This document shows, piece by piece, positions 9,849 through 19,761 of a DNA stretch of 64,000 nt. The position numbers were made by a program, and so were the translations under genes. The notes under the pieces are model-generated. The model searched no databases. It was given only the letters and a program-made list of their open reading frames with translations, and was not told where the DNA came from. The stretch spans positions 17,790,316 to 17,854,315 of the forward strand of contig CP092882.1 in the NCBI GenBank assembly GCA_030710605.1, in the 5' to 3' direction. The stretch's first letter is position 1, and every line of letters starts with the position of its first letter. Source of the DNA: Cordylochernes scorpioides (taxonomy: Eukaryota > Arthropoda > Arachnida > Pseudoscorpiones > Chernetidae).

Positions 9849-10104
9849 TATATCAATTAAGAAGGATCAGAAGATGAGTTTCTTTTATTGTATGAATGCT
9901 ACGAGCTTACGGGCAAAAGCCCTTCGACAGGCAAAAATATAACTATACTAAGAAAGAATAACGATTTATATATGTTAAATATAAATCGTTATTCTTTCTT
10001 AGTATAGTTATATTTTTGCCTGTCGAAGGGCTTTTGCCCGAAAGCTCGTAGCATTCATACAATAAAAGAAACTCATCTTCTGATCCTTCTTAATTGATAT
10101 AATA
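9849..10104. mobile_element. Near-perfect foldback element with degenerate hammerhead-like motif (CGGGC/GAAAGCT family)
   Basis: TATATCAATTAAGAAGGATC opens the left arm and GATCCTTCTTAATTGATATA closes the right. Arms of about 125 bp are almost perfect complements around an ATGTTA-like centre near 9974. Each arm carries, in one orientation, CCTGTCGAAGGGCTTTTGCC followed by CGAAAGCTC: a hairpin (GGGC/GCCC) between CTGTCGA and GAAA, which resembles a hammerhead core with one core base changed. Related copies lie at 19.1, 29.0, 44.7 and 57.8 kb. Confidence 0.9.
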
Positions 10105-10784
10105 AATCTTGTTAAAATAAAAGCAGGCACGCATGTTTATTTATTATTTCCTTAATATATTTGAAGGGAAAACGCGTATTTAATTACTAACTATTTTGAA
10201 AGGTATTTTGAACCTAATTTTATCTCTTTTTCCCCTTCTAATATATATAGCTGGTAAATATATATATATGAATACAACTTTTTTTTGCGTTTAATCTGAA
10301 ATTATAAATTATTATTACATTCTTTTAAAATCATATCTAAATATAATTTCGAACGAGTTAATGAGAAATACCAATAAAATATACACAAAGAATATAACTC
10401 ATCCTTATCTATAAATTTATAGTTATATTCATAATATCAATTTATAGTAAAAATACATTTTGTGTGTGAGAGAGAGAAAATTGTAATTTAATAAAAATAG
10501 ATTATAAATCCAGACTTTTTGAACAATCTTTTTTTTTTAGATATTAAAATTAAATATTTTAATTAATATTTTCTATAATATTTACCGTATTATTATCATT
10601 AAATTAAATTGTAAAAATAATTTTTTATATTTATTTTTAAAATCCTGATTTTTTTTTTTTTTTACATTAATTTTTTAAAAATCGAAATATTGATAATAAA
10701 ATAAATGAATATAAAGATCTTCCAGCTAAAATATACCTTTTATATTAAATCCGATTACTAAATAAAAAAAGAGATGGTAAGGCT
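10105..10784. other. AT-rich spacer
   Basis: Strongly AT-rich with several A/T homopolymer runs. No open frame, RNA or repeat was recognised. Confidence 0.5.
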
Positions 10785-10932
10785 ATAGAGAGAGAGTCGT
10801 TTGGTAACGAAAGAGACAACGGCCGAGCGAAGTAGAAGAAAAGTAAGAAGAGCCGCGGCAACCAGGTGGCGCTGACGGCAAGCCTAGTGGCCCAGTTGTG
10901 TCTTCTGCCCTTGATTCGGATACCCCCTCACC
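10785..10932 (+). other. Candidate non-coding first exon ending in a splice donor
   Basis: A GC-richer island in a very AT-rich stretch: about 150 bp including CGGCCGAGCGAAGTAG, AGCCGCGGCAACCAGGTGGC and GATTCGGATACCCCC. It ends CTCACC at 10932, followed by GTGAGTAC, a consensus GT donor. This is what a promoter-proximal 5' UTR exon looks like in a compact eukaryotic gene. There is no TATA box, and the partner exon is not identifiable within the window. It could be chance or part of an unrecognised repeat. Confidence 0.3.
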
Positions 10933-10949
10933 GTGAGTACACTTCTAGC

Positions 10950-12435
10950 GCGTGTTTGTCCTTTTTTTCCCCATATCGTCTGTAATTTCCCAGTCAATTT
11001 ACTAGCATCTATTCACCCCCGTTACATTTCTGCTATCGTACGACCTTTATAACATCGATAAATGTTATCAAAAATAACAAACGATACTAAAAAGGTTACT
11101 TTGATAATTCTATATAAATAACTTCATCTACCTCTATGTTTATTTAGCATTATTAATTATTTTAAACATATAATTACGCAATCGTTATAACTTATTAATA
11201 AATATTATATAAAATATTAGCAAACGATACTAAAAATATTACTTTTACAATCACATATAAATAGTTATATACCAATTTTTTGTTGCATTATTAATTATAT
11301 TTAATATATATTTAAACACACACAAATAAATATATAGGAAAATTATTATAAAATACATATTTTTGTGATAAAAACCATTTCGTTTGGAATTAATATTTGG
11401 CAAGATAAATATTGAGGTTAAATGTATTTATTTAGGAGATTGAATGAATTAATATTTAAAATGGGTCAACAGCCCACATTTACAAACGATTTCAATTATT
11501 TAAAGGAATTTTTAAAGTAAAAATTCAAAGTTTTTTTTTTTTTTTTAAGAATTTGTAAATAGTTATCACGTGACTGCTACAAAATTTTATTTAATAATTT
11601 TTAAAAAAATAATAATCAAATTGATAATTATTTATTAAATTCAGTTATAAATGTATAATTATAAAATAAATATCTTAACTATTTACATATAAGAGGAGTC
11701 GAATATATATATATACAAATAAATTGTTATGGCATACTTTCAACACATATTCATTATATAATTAATGATTAATTAAGAAGAATAAAAAAACAATGATAAA
11801 TTATTTCTTCTTGAAAGTTTATATATAGTTTATATTTATGTTTTACTTATACATCTTTTAAAAAATAAACTACAAATCATAGAAAAATAAAAAAAAAATC
11901 AAATATGCCATTTATTCTTTAAAAAATATAGATTTTATAATTTTATAAAAATGATATTTTATATAAAAAGTTTTTAATTTATAATAGCTACACATTTAAA
12001 AAACGCTGAAGAGATATAAAGATATATTATTTTAAATTATATATTAATAAAAAATAAATTATATAAAAATTATCTTATTTCATTAAGCAAGGCGTGGTAT
12101 ATTTCTATTATATAACCATGCATTTTTAAGAAAGCAACCAAGGTCAATCTACTATCTGGCACTCCTGGATGGGGATAGCAGTTGATTATTTACTTTCTAT
12201 GATTAGCTTGAAAGCACACGAATATTTTAAAGTTCATAACATTTTTTAAATAACTATTTATATAGTAAAAATTAAATTTACTATTTAAAAAAAATGGTAG
12301 ATGTTTATGTCTCTTCTCCAACAAAACTACTGAATAAATAATTTAAAATTCTCGTTTTGTACTCTGTGGGGTGATAAACTAAAAATACATTGTTTTAATA
12401 CATTTTTTTAAAGGGAGAGGTGTCACTTTTTGTAT
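10950..12435. other. AT-rich spacer
   Basis: Extremely AT-rich, with T-runs (for example 11530-11546). There is a pair of related short segments (CAAACGATACTAAAAA near 11078 and 11221), hinting at an old local duplication of about 145 bp. Otherwise nothing is recognised. Confidence 0.45.
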
Positions 12436-12439
12436 GTGA

Positions 12440-12600
12440 ATACCATCCTCCCTGCAATTCGGCCCTTGCCACTTATCAGCTTTGTAAATTCGAGCGATTT
12501 CATAACTCTCTCTGGTAGGATGTTATGAAATCGAAGCCGCCCCTGTACTGATGAGAACCAAATCCCAAACCTATAGTATACACAGATTGGCTTTTTTTTC
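12440..12600 (+). ncRNA. Degenerate hammerhead-ribozyme-like element (TGTA/TACA family), copy 1
   Basis: The upstream half holds the family hairpin CGATTTCATAAC...GTTATGAAATCG (about 12493-12534). The ribozyme-like part is 12543-12585: CTGTA, core CTGATGA (12548-12554), a 12-base segment where stem II is largely lost, AAAC (12567-12570; canonical GAAAC), then TATAGTA and TACACAG. The TGTA/TACA pairing that would be stem I is kept as in the 31.5 and 51.0 kb copies. Stem II and the G of GAAA are decayed, so self-cleavage is unlikely in this copy. Confidence 0.5.
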
Positions 12601-12731
12601 TGAATTTGCCTAAACTGGTGTTTTGGCTCATTCTTTATCATTACTAAGTTCTTTTACTATAGAGTGATGAACAAAATGTATCGTTCTCTGATGCATAATT
12701 AAAGGGAGAGATGCTTTTTTTGGTACATATC

Positions 12732-12948
12732 TATACACTCTTGGACGAAACTTAAGCAAGTTGTGGGATTCAGACAATAACTCTGAAAGATATTACAGTG
12801 ACCTTTATTGAATACACACGAGATAACCAAGTGTGAACAAAATTGCCTCTGTCTCCTTCAAAAAAAAAAAAAAAATAATAATAATAAATAGATGACCGGC
12901 GACATCAGAGACTTTCCACTCCATTAAGTTTTGTCGATGAGTATATAT
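12732..12948 (+). mobile_element. Tc1/mariner-like MITE (CTCATGGACAAAAC family)
   Basis: Left end TATACACTCTTGGACGAAAC and right end GTTTTGTCGATGAGTATA are inverted repeats flanked by TA. The interior has the family blocks ATTCAGACAATAACTCTGAA, GTGACCTTTATTGAA, GAGATAACCAAGTGTGAAC and GACCGGCGACATC plus an A-run. Length is about 217 bp. There is no transposase. TA target sites and TIR style suggest Tc1/mariner mobilisation. Confidence 0.88.
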
Positions 12949-13098
12949 TTAAAAATAAAGCAAGTGTGTTTCAATTATAAAATATAGTGATCAATGAAGA
13001 TAATAGTTATTAGAGAGGACAATTTGTAAGAGGGAAAATGTCGTCCTAAGAACTATTTTTAATGGTCACTGGGAGTATTCGAGGCGTTTGCTTCTATT

Positions 13099-13294
13099 TA
13101 CAGTAGTCAGTCTCCCATGAGAGATCATACCCTAAAACATGGCCAAACCTGACTCTCTTGGAGGTCATCTCTTATCTGAAGCTATCATGACAGTCATTAG
13201 GAATCTTTCAACCGAATTAGAGTCTCTGATTAGAGACAACCTCCTCGAGAGACCAGCCATGTTTTAGGTGGTCTCTCACGGGAAGTTCTACTAT
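13099..13294. mobile_element. MITE with CAGTAG ... CTACT ends and ~30-bp TIRs
   Basis: TCCCATGAGAGATCATACCC then AAAACATGGC on the left pairs with GCCATGTTTTAGGTGGTCTC then TCACGGGA on the right, with a few mismatches. The outer ends TACAGTAG and TTCTACTA resemble those of the MITE at 62.6 kb (TACAGTAGAAC). Length is about 196 bp, with no coding content. The family is probably pogo/Tigger-like by its CAGT-type ends. That assignment is inference. Confidence 0.7.
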
Positions 13295-13299
13295 CATAC

Positions 13300-13639
13300 A
13301 AAGGCGGAACATGTTAACCTCTGTCAGGTGGCCATTAACCTGGTGTAGTCGTTAAAAAGGCATGGTCGTTAAAGCGGCGTAGCATAAACGTAATATTATT
13401 TTTTAAAATAAATATTTAAAAACATTCTCACTCTTTTTTGAAACACACAATATGGATAATTATAATATTATTAATTCAATATATTTTTCATTATAATACT
13501 TTTTTTCTTCCAATCATCTTAACTCTATCTATTGCTGAAAGTTTCAATATCCTCTTTTTTAACGCTATAGTCACGCTTTTAGAATTAAAAAGCATTTCTA
13601 CACACACTTTATATATAATGCAATGATTATTTTTTTTTA
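13300..13639. other. AT-rich spacer
   Basis: Nothing recognised. A 62-codon forward frame at 13438-13626 is low-complexity hydrophobic translation of AT-rich DNA and is not called as a gene. Confidence 0.4.
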
Positions 13640-13860
13640 GCTGGGTAGGCATGGCTCATCAGTAGAGAACCCACCCAGTGTTTTCGCCAGTTTAATCTTC
13701 CCCCATAGAACTATTTCTACACACTGCAAGAATTTAAAAAAAAAGGAATTTAAAATAGCGAGGCCACTGAGAGGATTCACCATTGATGAACCATGCTCTC
13801 CCATTTCTAAATGTTCCATCATTTCTGTATATAAGGTATATAGGAATAGGGTTTTTTTAG
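13640..13860. mobile_element. Foldback/pseudoknot family element, both arms present, diverged
   Basis: Left part GGCATGGCTCATCAGTAGAG ... TTTTCGCCAGTTTAATC is the reverse complement of the family core. The right part GGCCACTGAGAGGATTCACC then ATTGATGAACCATGCTCTCC is the forward core. The two arms face each other across about 70 bp. A T-run follows at about 13853. Mutations in both arms (GATGAA for GATGAG) show it is old. Confidence 0.7.
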
Positions 13861-13893
13861 TTCAAAATTCGATTTAAAAAAACTTGTTTCATT

Positions 13894-13990
13894 ATTAAGG
13901 TGGAAATATCGAGTCTCCGGGGATAGATTTCTTTTTAAAAAATCATTCACAAATCTTTCTTTCTAGCTTTTATACCCGAAATCTTCTTTT
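13894..13990. mobile_element. Fragment of the GAAAGCT foldback family
   Basis: AAGGTGGAAATATCGAGTCT then CCGGGGATAGATTTC matches the outer end of the 29.04-kb element (AAGGTGAAAATATCAGGTTT). TTTCTAGCTTTTATACCCGA matches its AGCTTTCGGG block. There is no second arm. Confidence 0.5.
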
Positions 13991-14036
13991 CTTGGTAAAA
14001 GCTTTTCAATAAACAACTTGAAGCATTTAATATATG

Positions 14037-14312
14037 CACATCGCATCAAACGACCCGGGTTCGATTCCCGCATTGGACACTTTTTTCTGATTAAAAAAAA
14101 AAAATGTTTCAATGGCCCCCGATTCTTGCAAAAGTCCAACCCCACCAGCGAGTGCAAGTAATCAAACGGGGCTCTGGCACATTTGTAAGTGCAAAGTCGA
14201 AATGCTTTTCACATGTGTAGACATGTGGTGCGCTTACAGTAAAAGCAGTCGCTAACTACCCACCATGATTATCATGGCCTGTACTACGTGTACTAGGGAT
14301 AATTAAAAAAAA
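14037..14312 (+). mobile_element. SINE family A copy with B box
   Basis: ACCCGGGTTCGATTCCCGC at about 14051 is a strong Pol III B box. The A box upstream has decayed. A T-run, an A-run and then the body follow: AAAAGTCCAACCCCACCAGC, GTAATCAAACGGGGCTCTGG, TTTTCACATGTGTAGACATG, AAAAGCAGTCGCTAACTACC and ATGATTATCATGGCCTGTAC. It ends GTGTACTAGGGATAATT and an A-run. Orientation is opposite to the 5.0 and 18.9 kb copies. An open frame on the reverse strand here is a by-product. Confidence 0.8.
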
Positions 14313-14319
14313 AAAACAT

Positions 14320-15250
14320 AGCATCAAAAATAAGTAATAATATAAATAAAAAATACAATAAGCTAGGGAAAAAATAACGAATTTCCAAGAAAATTACCAT
14401 CAGACGATGTTATACAATCTGTATTCGTTCCAAGTCTCGAGGTGCCATGATATAAGAACCATTTTTATAATAGCCTGACCTACTCGTCCAAATGGTTATA
14501 TTAAATGAAGAAGAAACATTCTTCAAACGCCCACCCAAAAGAGGCGCCGCGCCTTTCTTAATGATTTCATACCTCCCTCTTTCCTTTACCTACCCTAGTA
14601 TTGGACCTGGTTAATTACATCGTTTCTCTTGTTGAAATATATATATGTGATATTCATTACGTTGTCATTCAGCATTTGTTCTTAATTGGTGTCTCTATAT
14701 ATAGTTAACTTCTATTCAACTTTTATATAAAATAATATTTCGCTCCTCAATTCAATAAATAATCCCTTGTATTGAGTAAAATTAGTCAGGCTTCCAGGGA
14801 AATGTATCTTCAAAAAGATAACCATGTTTATCGAGGCTTGTACCTCTATTTTTGGAATATTTATTAAGTAAGAAATAGCTCTTTTAACTTTCCACTAAAA
14901 CGAAGTGTTTTTTTTTTTTAAACGAAATATCGTTGTTGTGTATTGTAAATATTAATTGATTAAAATGTATCGAGAGATAAATCAGAGATTACCAAAAATA
15001 ATCAATGAATATTTACAATACACAATAAAATCTCTCTTTCAACACAATTCAAACGAACATACAAAAAGAATACGCTTGTAATATAAAGTACTATTTAAAT
15101 GTCCCATTATGAAAGGGTAAAAAGGTTCTGCATAAAATATGGAATAGCTAAATGTATAGTTGAAAAATATATATATTTTTACATATATGATGTATTAAAT
15201 CGAATCTGAATTCATTCCTAAGCAGCAAAAAGTAAATCTCCCATAATGGA
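14320..15250. other. AT-rich spacer with one foldback-family fragment
   Basis: Mostly AT-rich. GGCTTCCAGGGAAATGTATC (about 14790) is a fragment of the family seen at 19.3 kb (GCCTCCAGGGAAAAGTTTC). The segment AATATTTACAATACACAATA around 15007 is the inverse of TATTGTGTATTGTAAATATT-like sequence around 14935, giving a weak inverted repeat of about 70 bp spacing. No gene is seen. Confidence 0.4.
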
Positions 15251-15264
15251 TTTATCTAGAAGAA

Positions 15265-15284
15265 TCCGTCGCATATGCGACGGA
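15265..15284. other. Perfect 20-bp palindrome TCCGTCGCATATGCGACGGA
   Basis: The two halves of TCCGTCGCATATGCGACGGA are exact complements around CATATG. It is GC-rich compared with its AT-rich surroundings. No neighbouring copy was noticed. It could be a binding site for a dimeric protein or the centre of a decayed inverted repeat. Confidence 0.6.
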
Positions 15285-15539
15285 ACAATTCGAGGATATT
15301 TTAACCGAAGTCTCATTGTTTCAAGGCCTGTTGAAGATATTTCACCCAGGAGCTACGCGTCTTTTGACCATCGTTTTCAAACGTAGAGTGAAAACGTTTG
15401 ATTTTTTTAAACCTCCCCCCACACTTGATTAACTTGAAAGAAACAAAACAGAAGTGATAAATCACTATTTTGAAATATCTATTAAAAATCACTTTCAAAA
15501 TAAATAAAAACGAATTTATTTTAAAAACTAAGACATCTC

Positions 15540-15610
15540 CTGATCGTACAACTAAAAGTTTCTGATGGCTTGCGCCATCTATCGGAATAAATATCAACTA
15601 ATAGTTGATT
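15540..15610. repeat. Dispersed repeat end (GATGGCTTGCGCCATCT...GGAATAAATA)
   Basis: CTGATGGCTTGCGCCATCTA contains the hairpin GATGGC/GCCATC and is followed by TCGGAATAAATAT. The same ending is found at 22.39 kb (GATGGCTTGCGCCATCTTTC) and in part at 53.31 kb (GCCATCTATTGGAATAAATA) and 30.14 kb. It marks the terminus of a repeat family whose other end often reads TATTCCAGAATATT. The family type is unknown. Confidence 0.55.
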
Positions 15611-15949
15611 TAAAAAAAAAGAAATTTAAAGACTGTCAAGAAAAACGGATCAAGTTTTAAGGCGGGAAGAGGCTACTAGGTGCTTGAACTTACATAGAGA
15701 GAAATAAACTATCTCCACATACGCCGTATGAAAAAATACAACATCACATTGACAATAAGACACAAGTCACATATTATAACCAAAATGAATTGAACTAATA
15801 GACTCGATTAGGAACTAGACAATTAACAATTTTATTGATTCTTCTAATCAATTGCTACAAAGGTTAAAATATATATAAAAAGATAGTAAATAAAGGGTAG
15901 ATAAAATGTAGGGGAATATATAGAGTTGTGTATATGTACATGTTTCTTC

Positions 15950-16115
15950 AGCAAGGAAGGCTTCCCCACCTTGAGAGAGTTCTCCTCCAGATAAGGTCTT
16001 CTTGAACACTCCTCAGTTCCACGCCGAGGAAGTATCTATAGATGTGGGTCTTTGCAGACGCCAGGATGGCGATTAGGAACTAGAAGGAGAACCGCTAAAG
16101 ATATGGCACCATTGG
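15950..16115 (-). pseudogene. Degenerate protein-like repeat (IYKYHLG...WERTL type), copy 1
   Basis: On the reverse strand this GC-richer block reads ILASAKTHIYRYFLGVELRS and then ...EDLIWRRTLSRWGSLP. It lines up with the frame at 31.1-31.3 kb (SVAKATIYKYHLGLEV ... DLPTLWERTLAVHRWW), sharing AK..IY.Y.LG.E, then DL...W.RTL. Stops lie on both sides. I do not recognise the protein. It could be a fragment of an unidentified retroelement ORF or of a dispersed host pseudogene. Confidence 0.35.
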
Positions 16116-16119
16116 AGAC

Positions 16120-16754
16120 CCGAAGCCTCAAAAAAAGTCATGGAGATTAAAAAGAACTGATAAATACATGAAAAACTAGTAAATATAAACTACACATTGA
16201 AAAAGTTTTTTTAAAGGTAAAGTCATAAAAAAAGGGGGATGGTTTAAAGAAGGCAGCTCAAAAGGAACCCCAGGAGAGATAAAGTTCTGTGCAGGTTGCC
16301 CGTGGAATTTCTCGGACAATTTATAAAATTGTGCCAAAGTACTTGACCTCCTTTTTAAACTCCCCCCCCCCCCTTTTTTTTTTTTTTCACTTCGTTTTCA
16401 TCTGAGCGTGGCGGGTAGTCTTAATTTTGTAACGTAATTATAAATTTCAACTTTCTCACAGAGAGGAAGGGAGTTTGTTGAACTTACCTTCGTTTGTGTT
16501 TAATATACAATTTGGTTCGTTGTTTTACTATATCGTTATTCTACTCGATTACTATATAGAACGTATGTACTTAAAGACTCGAATACTATATAGAATGGTG
16601 GATTAACGTTATTGCCATTTTTTTGGGGTAAATTTGTAACCATTTTAAAAACATATCTCACATCTTTATGCTAAAATTTATATCATAAAACAATGCACCT
16701 GTAAAAGAATCAGTTTTTATTCTTTCAATTTTATTATTATTCTATTGTATAATT
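16120..16754. other. AT-rich spacer with a C/T homopolymer block
   Basis: Includes a run of C followed by T at about 16362-16386. No gene or repeat is recognised apart from the foldback that follows. Confidence 0.4.
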
Positions 16755-16977
16755 ATAAAATTTGTAATAATTAAATTCACAGGCAATGTGTTTTCTTTTT
16801 AACAAATATCATCAAATATTATCTCTACAGACCTTACTGCAATGATATAAGTTATTGAATGAGAGGGCTTGGCTCATCAGTGGTGAACTGAATCAGTAAG
16901 GTATGTAGAGATTATATTTGATGGTATTATTAAAAAGAAACACATTGCCTGTAAATTTAATTATTACAAATTTTATC
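16755..16977. mobile_element. Foldback element with ~85-bp arms, pseudoknot-family centre
   Basis: AAATTTGTAATAATTAAATT then CACAGGCAATGTG on the left pairs with CACATTGCCTGTAAATTTAA then TTATTACAAATTT on the right. AACAAATATCATCAAATAT and TCTACAGACCTTACTG pair with their partners at 16895-16925. The centre keeps a relic of the pseudoknot family: GGGCTTGGCTCATCAGTGGT then GAAC. A GATAGATGGC block, seen beside other copies, follows the right end. Confidence 0.85.
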
Positions 16978-17383
16978 GATAGATGGCAGTTAATTTATAA
17001 ATTTAATTTACTAATATTGTATAATTATACAAGGTCATGGAGACTGAATTCATGGATTAAATTTATGGTAGGGTTAGAATATAGGTCCTGTTTGAGGCTC
17101 CCATACATACCAAGAGATGGTCTGGTGAGGTCTCTGAAGAAGAACACCGTGAGGTTTGAAAGCTTGTGGTCTATCGATATAATAAAAGAAACATTTTCCG
17201 TTATTATTGAAATATTTTGATATTTAATCTGAAAGGAATGTATTATTTAGTAAAATATAACAAAAATACGGTTTTCTTTCTTATTTTTACTAAGCACCAT
17301 TTACATAAATATACCTTCAAATGATAATTAAATAAGTTGAATGATAACAAATCAACAGTTTTATTGATTGGGCTTATCTAGAT

Positions 17384-17452
17384 GTCTAAACTGGCGAAAC
17401 CGCCGGGAGGATTCATCATTAATGAGTTAGGCCCTTCCAATTTTTTCCAAAT
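17384..17452 (+). ncRNA. Pseudoknot/hammerhead-permuted core, single copy
   Basis: CTAAACTGGCGAAACCGCCG then GGAGGATTCATCATTAATGA then GTTAGGCCCTTCC. CTGGC pairs with GTTAG using two G-T wobbles, and GGAGG/CCTTCC partly keeps the second helix. CTGATGA has become TTAATGA. A flanking GCCCTTCCAATTTTTTCC matches the family. No second arm is evident. Confidence 0.5.
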
Positions 17453-17469
17453 TTCGTTTAGTGATTTTA

Positions 17470-18246
17470 TACACAAATTTGCCTTATATTATATAATTTT
17501 TCATAACGTTAAAAATAACTAGATTGTTCTTTTTTTTATGTTTACGGAAAACAAGGATGATAGAATTATTATCTATAGTTAAAGATATATATTTTTTTGT
17601 ACTCCTATAAAGAAATAATTCAAGGTAAAATTGTCAAAGGGGCGTTCCCTCTTTTTTCCTTTAAGAATTGAAAGAAGATATAAATTGGAAAAATTGAAGA
17701 AAGTGGTATGAACAAATAAATTGCCATTCCTTTTACTAAAAACTCTAATAGAATGATGAAACAAATAGTTGCATTAAATTAAATTAAGAAAAAAAATTCC
17801 TTATAGAAGATGGTAGAGAAAAAACTCATAAGATACAATAAAGTTCCTCCCATTACACAGAATGACAAACCCAAGCACGACAACGTAATAAGAAAAATAT
17901 AAATTTAACGTAAAAAGAAAAAAAAAGTGAAAACGAATCTTTCTTGAATGTGTCTGACAGACGCCAATTAAATGGACCCAGCAATTTGCTACACACAGCG
18001 GGACAAATGTTTTTAACCTCATAAAATGTTTCCCCTCTCTACGAACAAATAACAAAAAAAAATCCACTTTTTGTCGGCCGTACTATCATCCTATTGCAAA
18101 AAAACTTGGCGATAAGATTAAGAGAGCTGTATATTTTTTGGTAAAAAATGCCATGAGATCACCTGTTGCGACACCGTCCCCTACATCTACGCTCGTAGTT
18201 GGTCTATGCAACTCGACAGGTAAACATGCAAATACGGTTAGACTAT
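17470..18246. other. AT-rich spacer
   Basis: No feature recognised. Reverse-strand frames of 61 and 88 codons (17579-17764 and 17801-18067) are low-complexity and have no motif I can name. Confidence 0.4.
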
Positions 18247-18480
18247 TTACACTCATGGACAACGCTTAAGGAAGCTGTACCTTTTAGCATGTATATCGGG
18301 ATTGAGACAATAACTCTGAAAGTTATTACAGTGACCTTTATTGAAGACATACCATATAAATGTGAACAAAATTGCCTCTGTCTCCTTTAAAAAGAAAAAA
18401 AAAAAAAATAGACGACCGGCGACATCAAATACTTTCACTTCCTTAAGTTTTGTGTTGTATGTTTGTCCATGAATGTATAT
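18247..18480 (+). mobile_element. Tc1/mariner-like MITE (CTCATGGACAAAAC family), complete
   Basis: Left end TTACACTCATGGACAACGC, right end TTTGTCCATGAATGTATA. The interior follows the family order: TAGCATGTATATCGGGATT, GTGACCTTTATTGAAGACA, TGTGAACAAAATTGCCTCTG, an A-run, and GACGACCGGCGACATC. There is a small duplication in the right TIR (TTTTGTGTTGTATGTTTGTC). Length is about 234 bp. Confidence 0.88.
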
Positions 18481-18775
18481 TACAATCAATTAATCAAAAC
18501 ATTTGTTGATGCCATTAGTGTTTATTACATACAGATTCTCCTCTGAGAGATACAGAGAAATATAACTATATGTATAAATTAAATAAACCTAAATCGAGAT
18601 TCTTCATCCCCATAATATATATATTTCAGAGAAATAAACAATTCAAATCAACTGAAGTTTTCAATTGAAATTGATTAAGAAAATTAAATGCGTATAGAGA
18701 GGAAGATTTTTTATCAATGTCTTCTTTGTAATAAGTTCGATTGTATAGAAAAAGAGAAAGCAACTTAATAATAAT

Positions 18776-18875
18776 TATTATCCCTAGTACACTACAGGAG
18801 CTCCATATATGCTTCCTTTCTTCCTGTGGTGAATCTGTATAAGACCGGTGGTCTTAATTAAGCTTTGTTTGTGTC
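18776..18875 (+). mobile_element. SINE-end fragment plus retroelement 3' tail hairpin
   Basis: ATTATCCCTAGTACACTACA is a short piece of the SINE A end. It is followed by TGCTTCCTTTCTTCCTGTGG, GAATCTGTATAAGACCGGTG and GTCTTAATTAAGC, matching the reverse-strand tail at 58.28-58.35 kb. The hairpin TAAGACC-GGT-GGTCTTA is perfect. The sequence after it lacks AATAAA by one base change (AATTAA). Confidence 0.6.
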
Positions 18876-18876
18876 T

Positions 18877-19063
18877 GTATTATCCCTAGTAAATGTGGTA
18901 CAGGCCATGATAATCATGGTGGGTAGTTAGCGACTGCTTTTACTGTAAGTGTACCATATGTCTACACATGTGAAAAGCGGTTCGACTTTGCACTTTACAA
19001 ATGTGCCAGAGCCCCGTTTGGTTACTTGCACTCGCTGATGGGGTTGGACTTTTTCAAGAGCAA
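18877..19063 (-). mobile_element. SINE family A copy, head missing
   Basis: Reverse-strand copy from the TATCCCTAGTA end (18880) through CCATGATAATCATGGTGGGT, AGTTAGCGACTGCTTTTACT and GTTACTTGCACTCGCTGATG up to GGGGTTGGACTTTTTCAAG. It then stops before the tRNA-like head, a typical 5' truncation. Confidence 0.82.
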
Positions 19064-19139
19064 CTTAATAATGATTATGTTAATTGAGTAACACCAACCA
19101 TTAAAAAAAGGGGAGAAATAGTCTGTAAAGTCATCGTAT

Positions 19140-19440
19140 AATATAAAGTTTCCAGGGCTAAGTTTCTTGTGCTAACCTTTTATTTTCAAGCTTTCAGACT
19201 TATCAATCCTTCAACAGGAGTATCACATTAACAAATACTGATAAATAGTATTTTATACCAATTATTATTTACATATATTTAAATACTTATGATATATTGA
19301 GAGAAATATATTATTTGTGTTAAAATAAGAAAACATTAAGCCTCCAGGGAAAAGTTTCTTTTGAAAATATTTTTTATTTACAAATATCTCAAGCTTTCGG
19401 GCTAGAAAGCCTTTCTTTCTTCTGGAGCTTTATGTTCTTA
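19140..19440. repeat. Two tandem fragments of the GAAAGCT foldback family
   Basis: TTTCCAGGGCTAAGTTTCTT ... TTTTCAAGCTTTCAGAC ... TTCAACAGGAGTATCA (19150-19230) and CCTCCAGGGAAAAGTTTCTT ... TCTCAAGCTTTCGGGCTAG ... TTCTTCTGGAGCTTTATG (19340-19435) are two copies in the same orientation. Both keep AAGCTTTCGGGC-like and CAGGAG-like blocks, which are the two sides of the degenerate hammerhead-like hairpin seen at 9.9 kb. Confidence 0.6.
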
Positions 19441-19578
19441 TTTTATTATTGTTTCAAGGGATTATTTCATCGACATTATTTGTGTGTGTGTGAAAAACAA
19501 TTTTATGAAATATACGTGCACATGTTGAATGATACCATATATAGTAAAAGTAGGTATAATCATAGTGTAGTGATGTGT

Positions 19579-19761
19579 TCAGAGGTGAGAGATATAAGGT
19601 AGATTGTAGCACATACACACACACACACTACCAAAGAGAGAACAGGTTGGTATCGTGAGAGAAGGTGTTCTATAGATAGAGTGACAAATGACACCGCCAC
19701 CAACTGTCCAGGCGAGGAGACCAAGGACACACAATAGATAAATTAATCTTGGGCGAAACAT
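19579..19761 (-). CDS. Candidate short frame with signal peptide (possible first exon of a secreted protein)
   Basis: From an ATG at 19761 on the reverse strand the frame reads MFRPRLIYLLCVLGLLAWTV then GGGVICHS. This is a basic N-terminus, a 13-residue hydrophobic core and small residues before a likely cleavage near GGG. The local DNA is GC-richer than its flanks. The sequence just upstream on that strand (GTTATAACAG before ATG) could be an intron 3' end. Downstream the frame decays into CA-repeat translation, so a real gene would have to splice out soon after residue 23-30. No clean consensus donor is obvious. The function is unknown. Confidence 0.25.
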   Translation of the reverse strand: MFRPRLIYLLCVLGLLAWTVGGGVICHSIYRTPSLTIPTCSLFGSVCVCMCYNLPYISHL

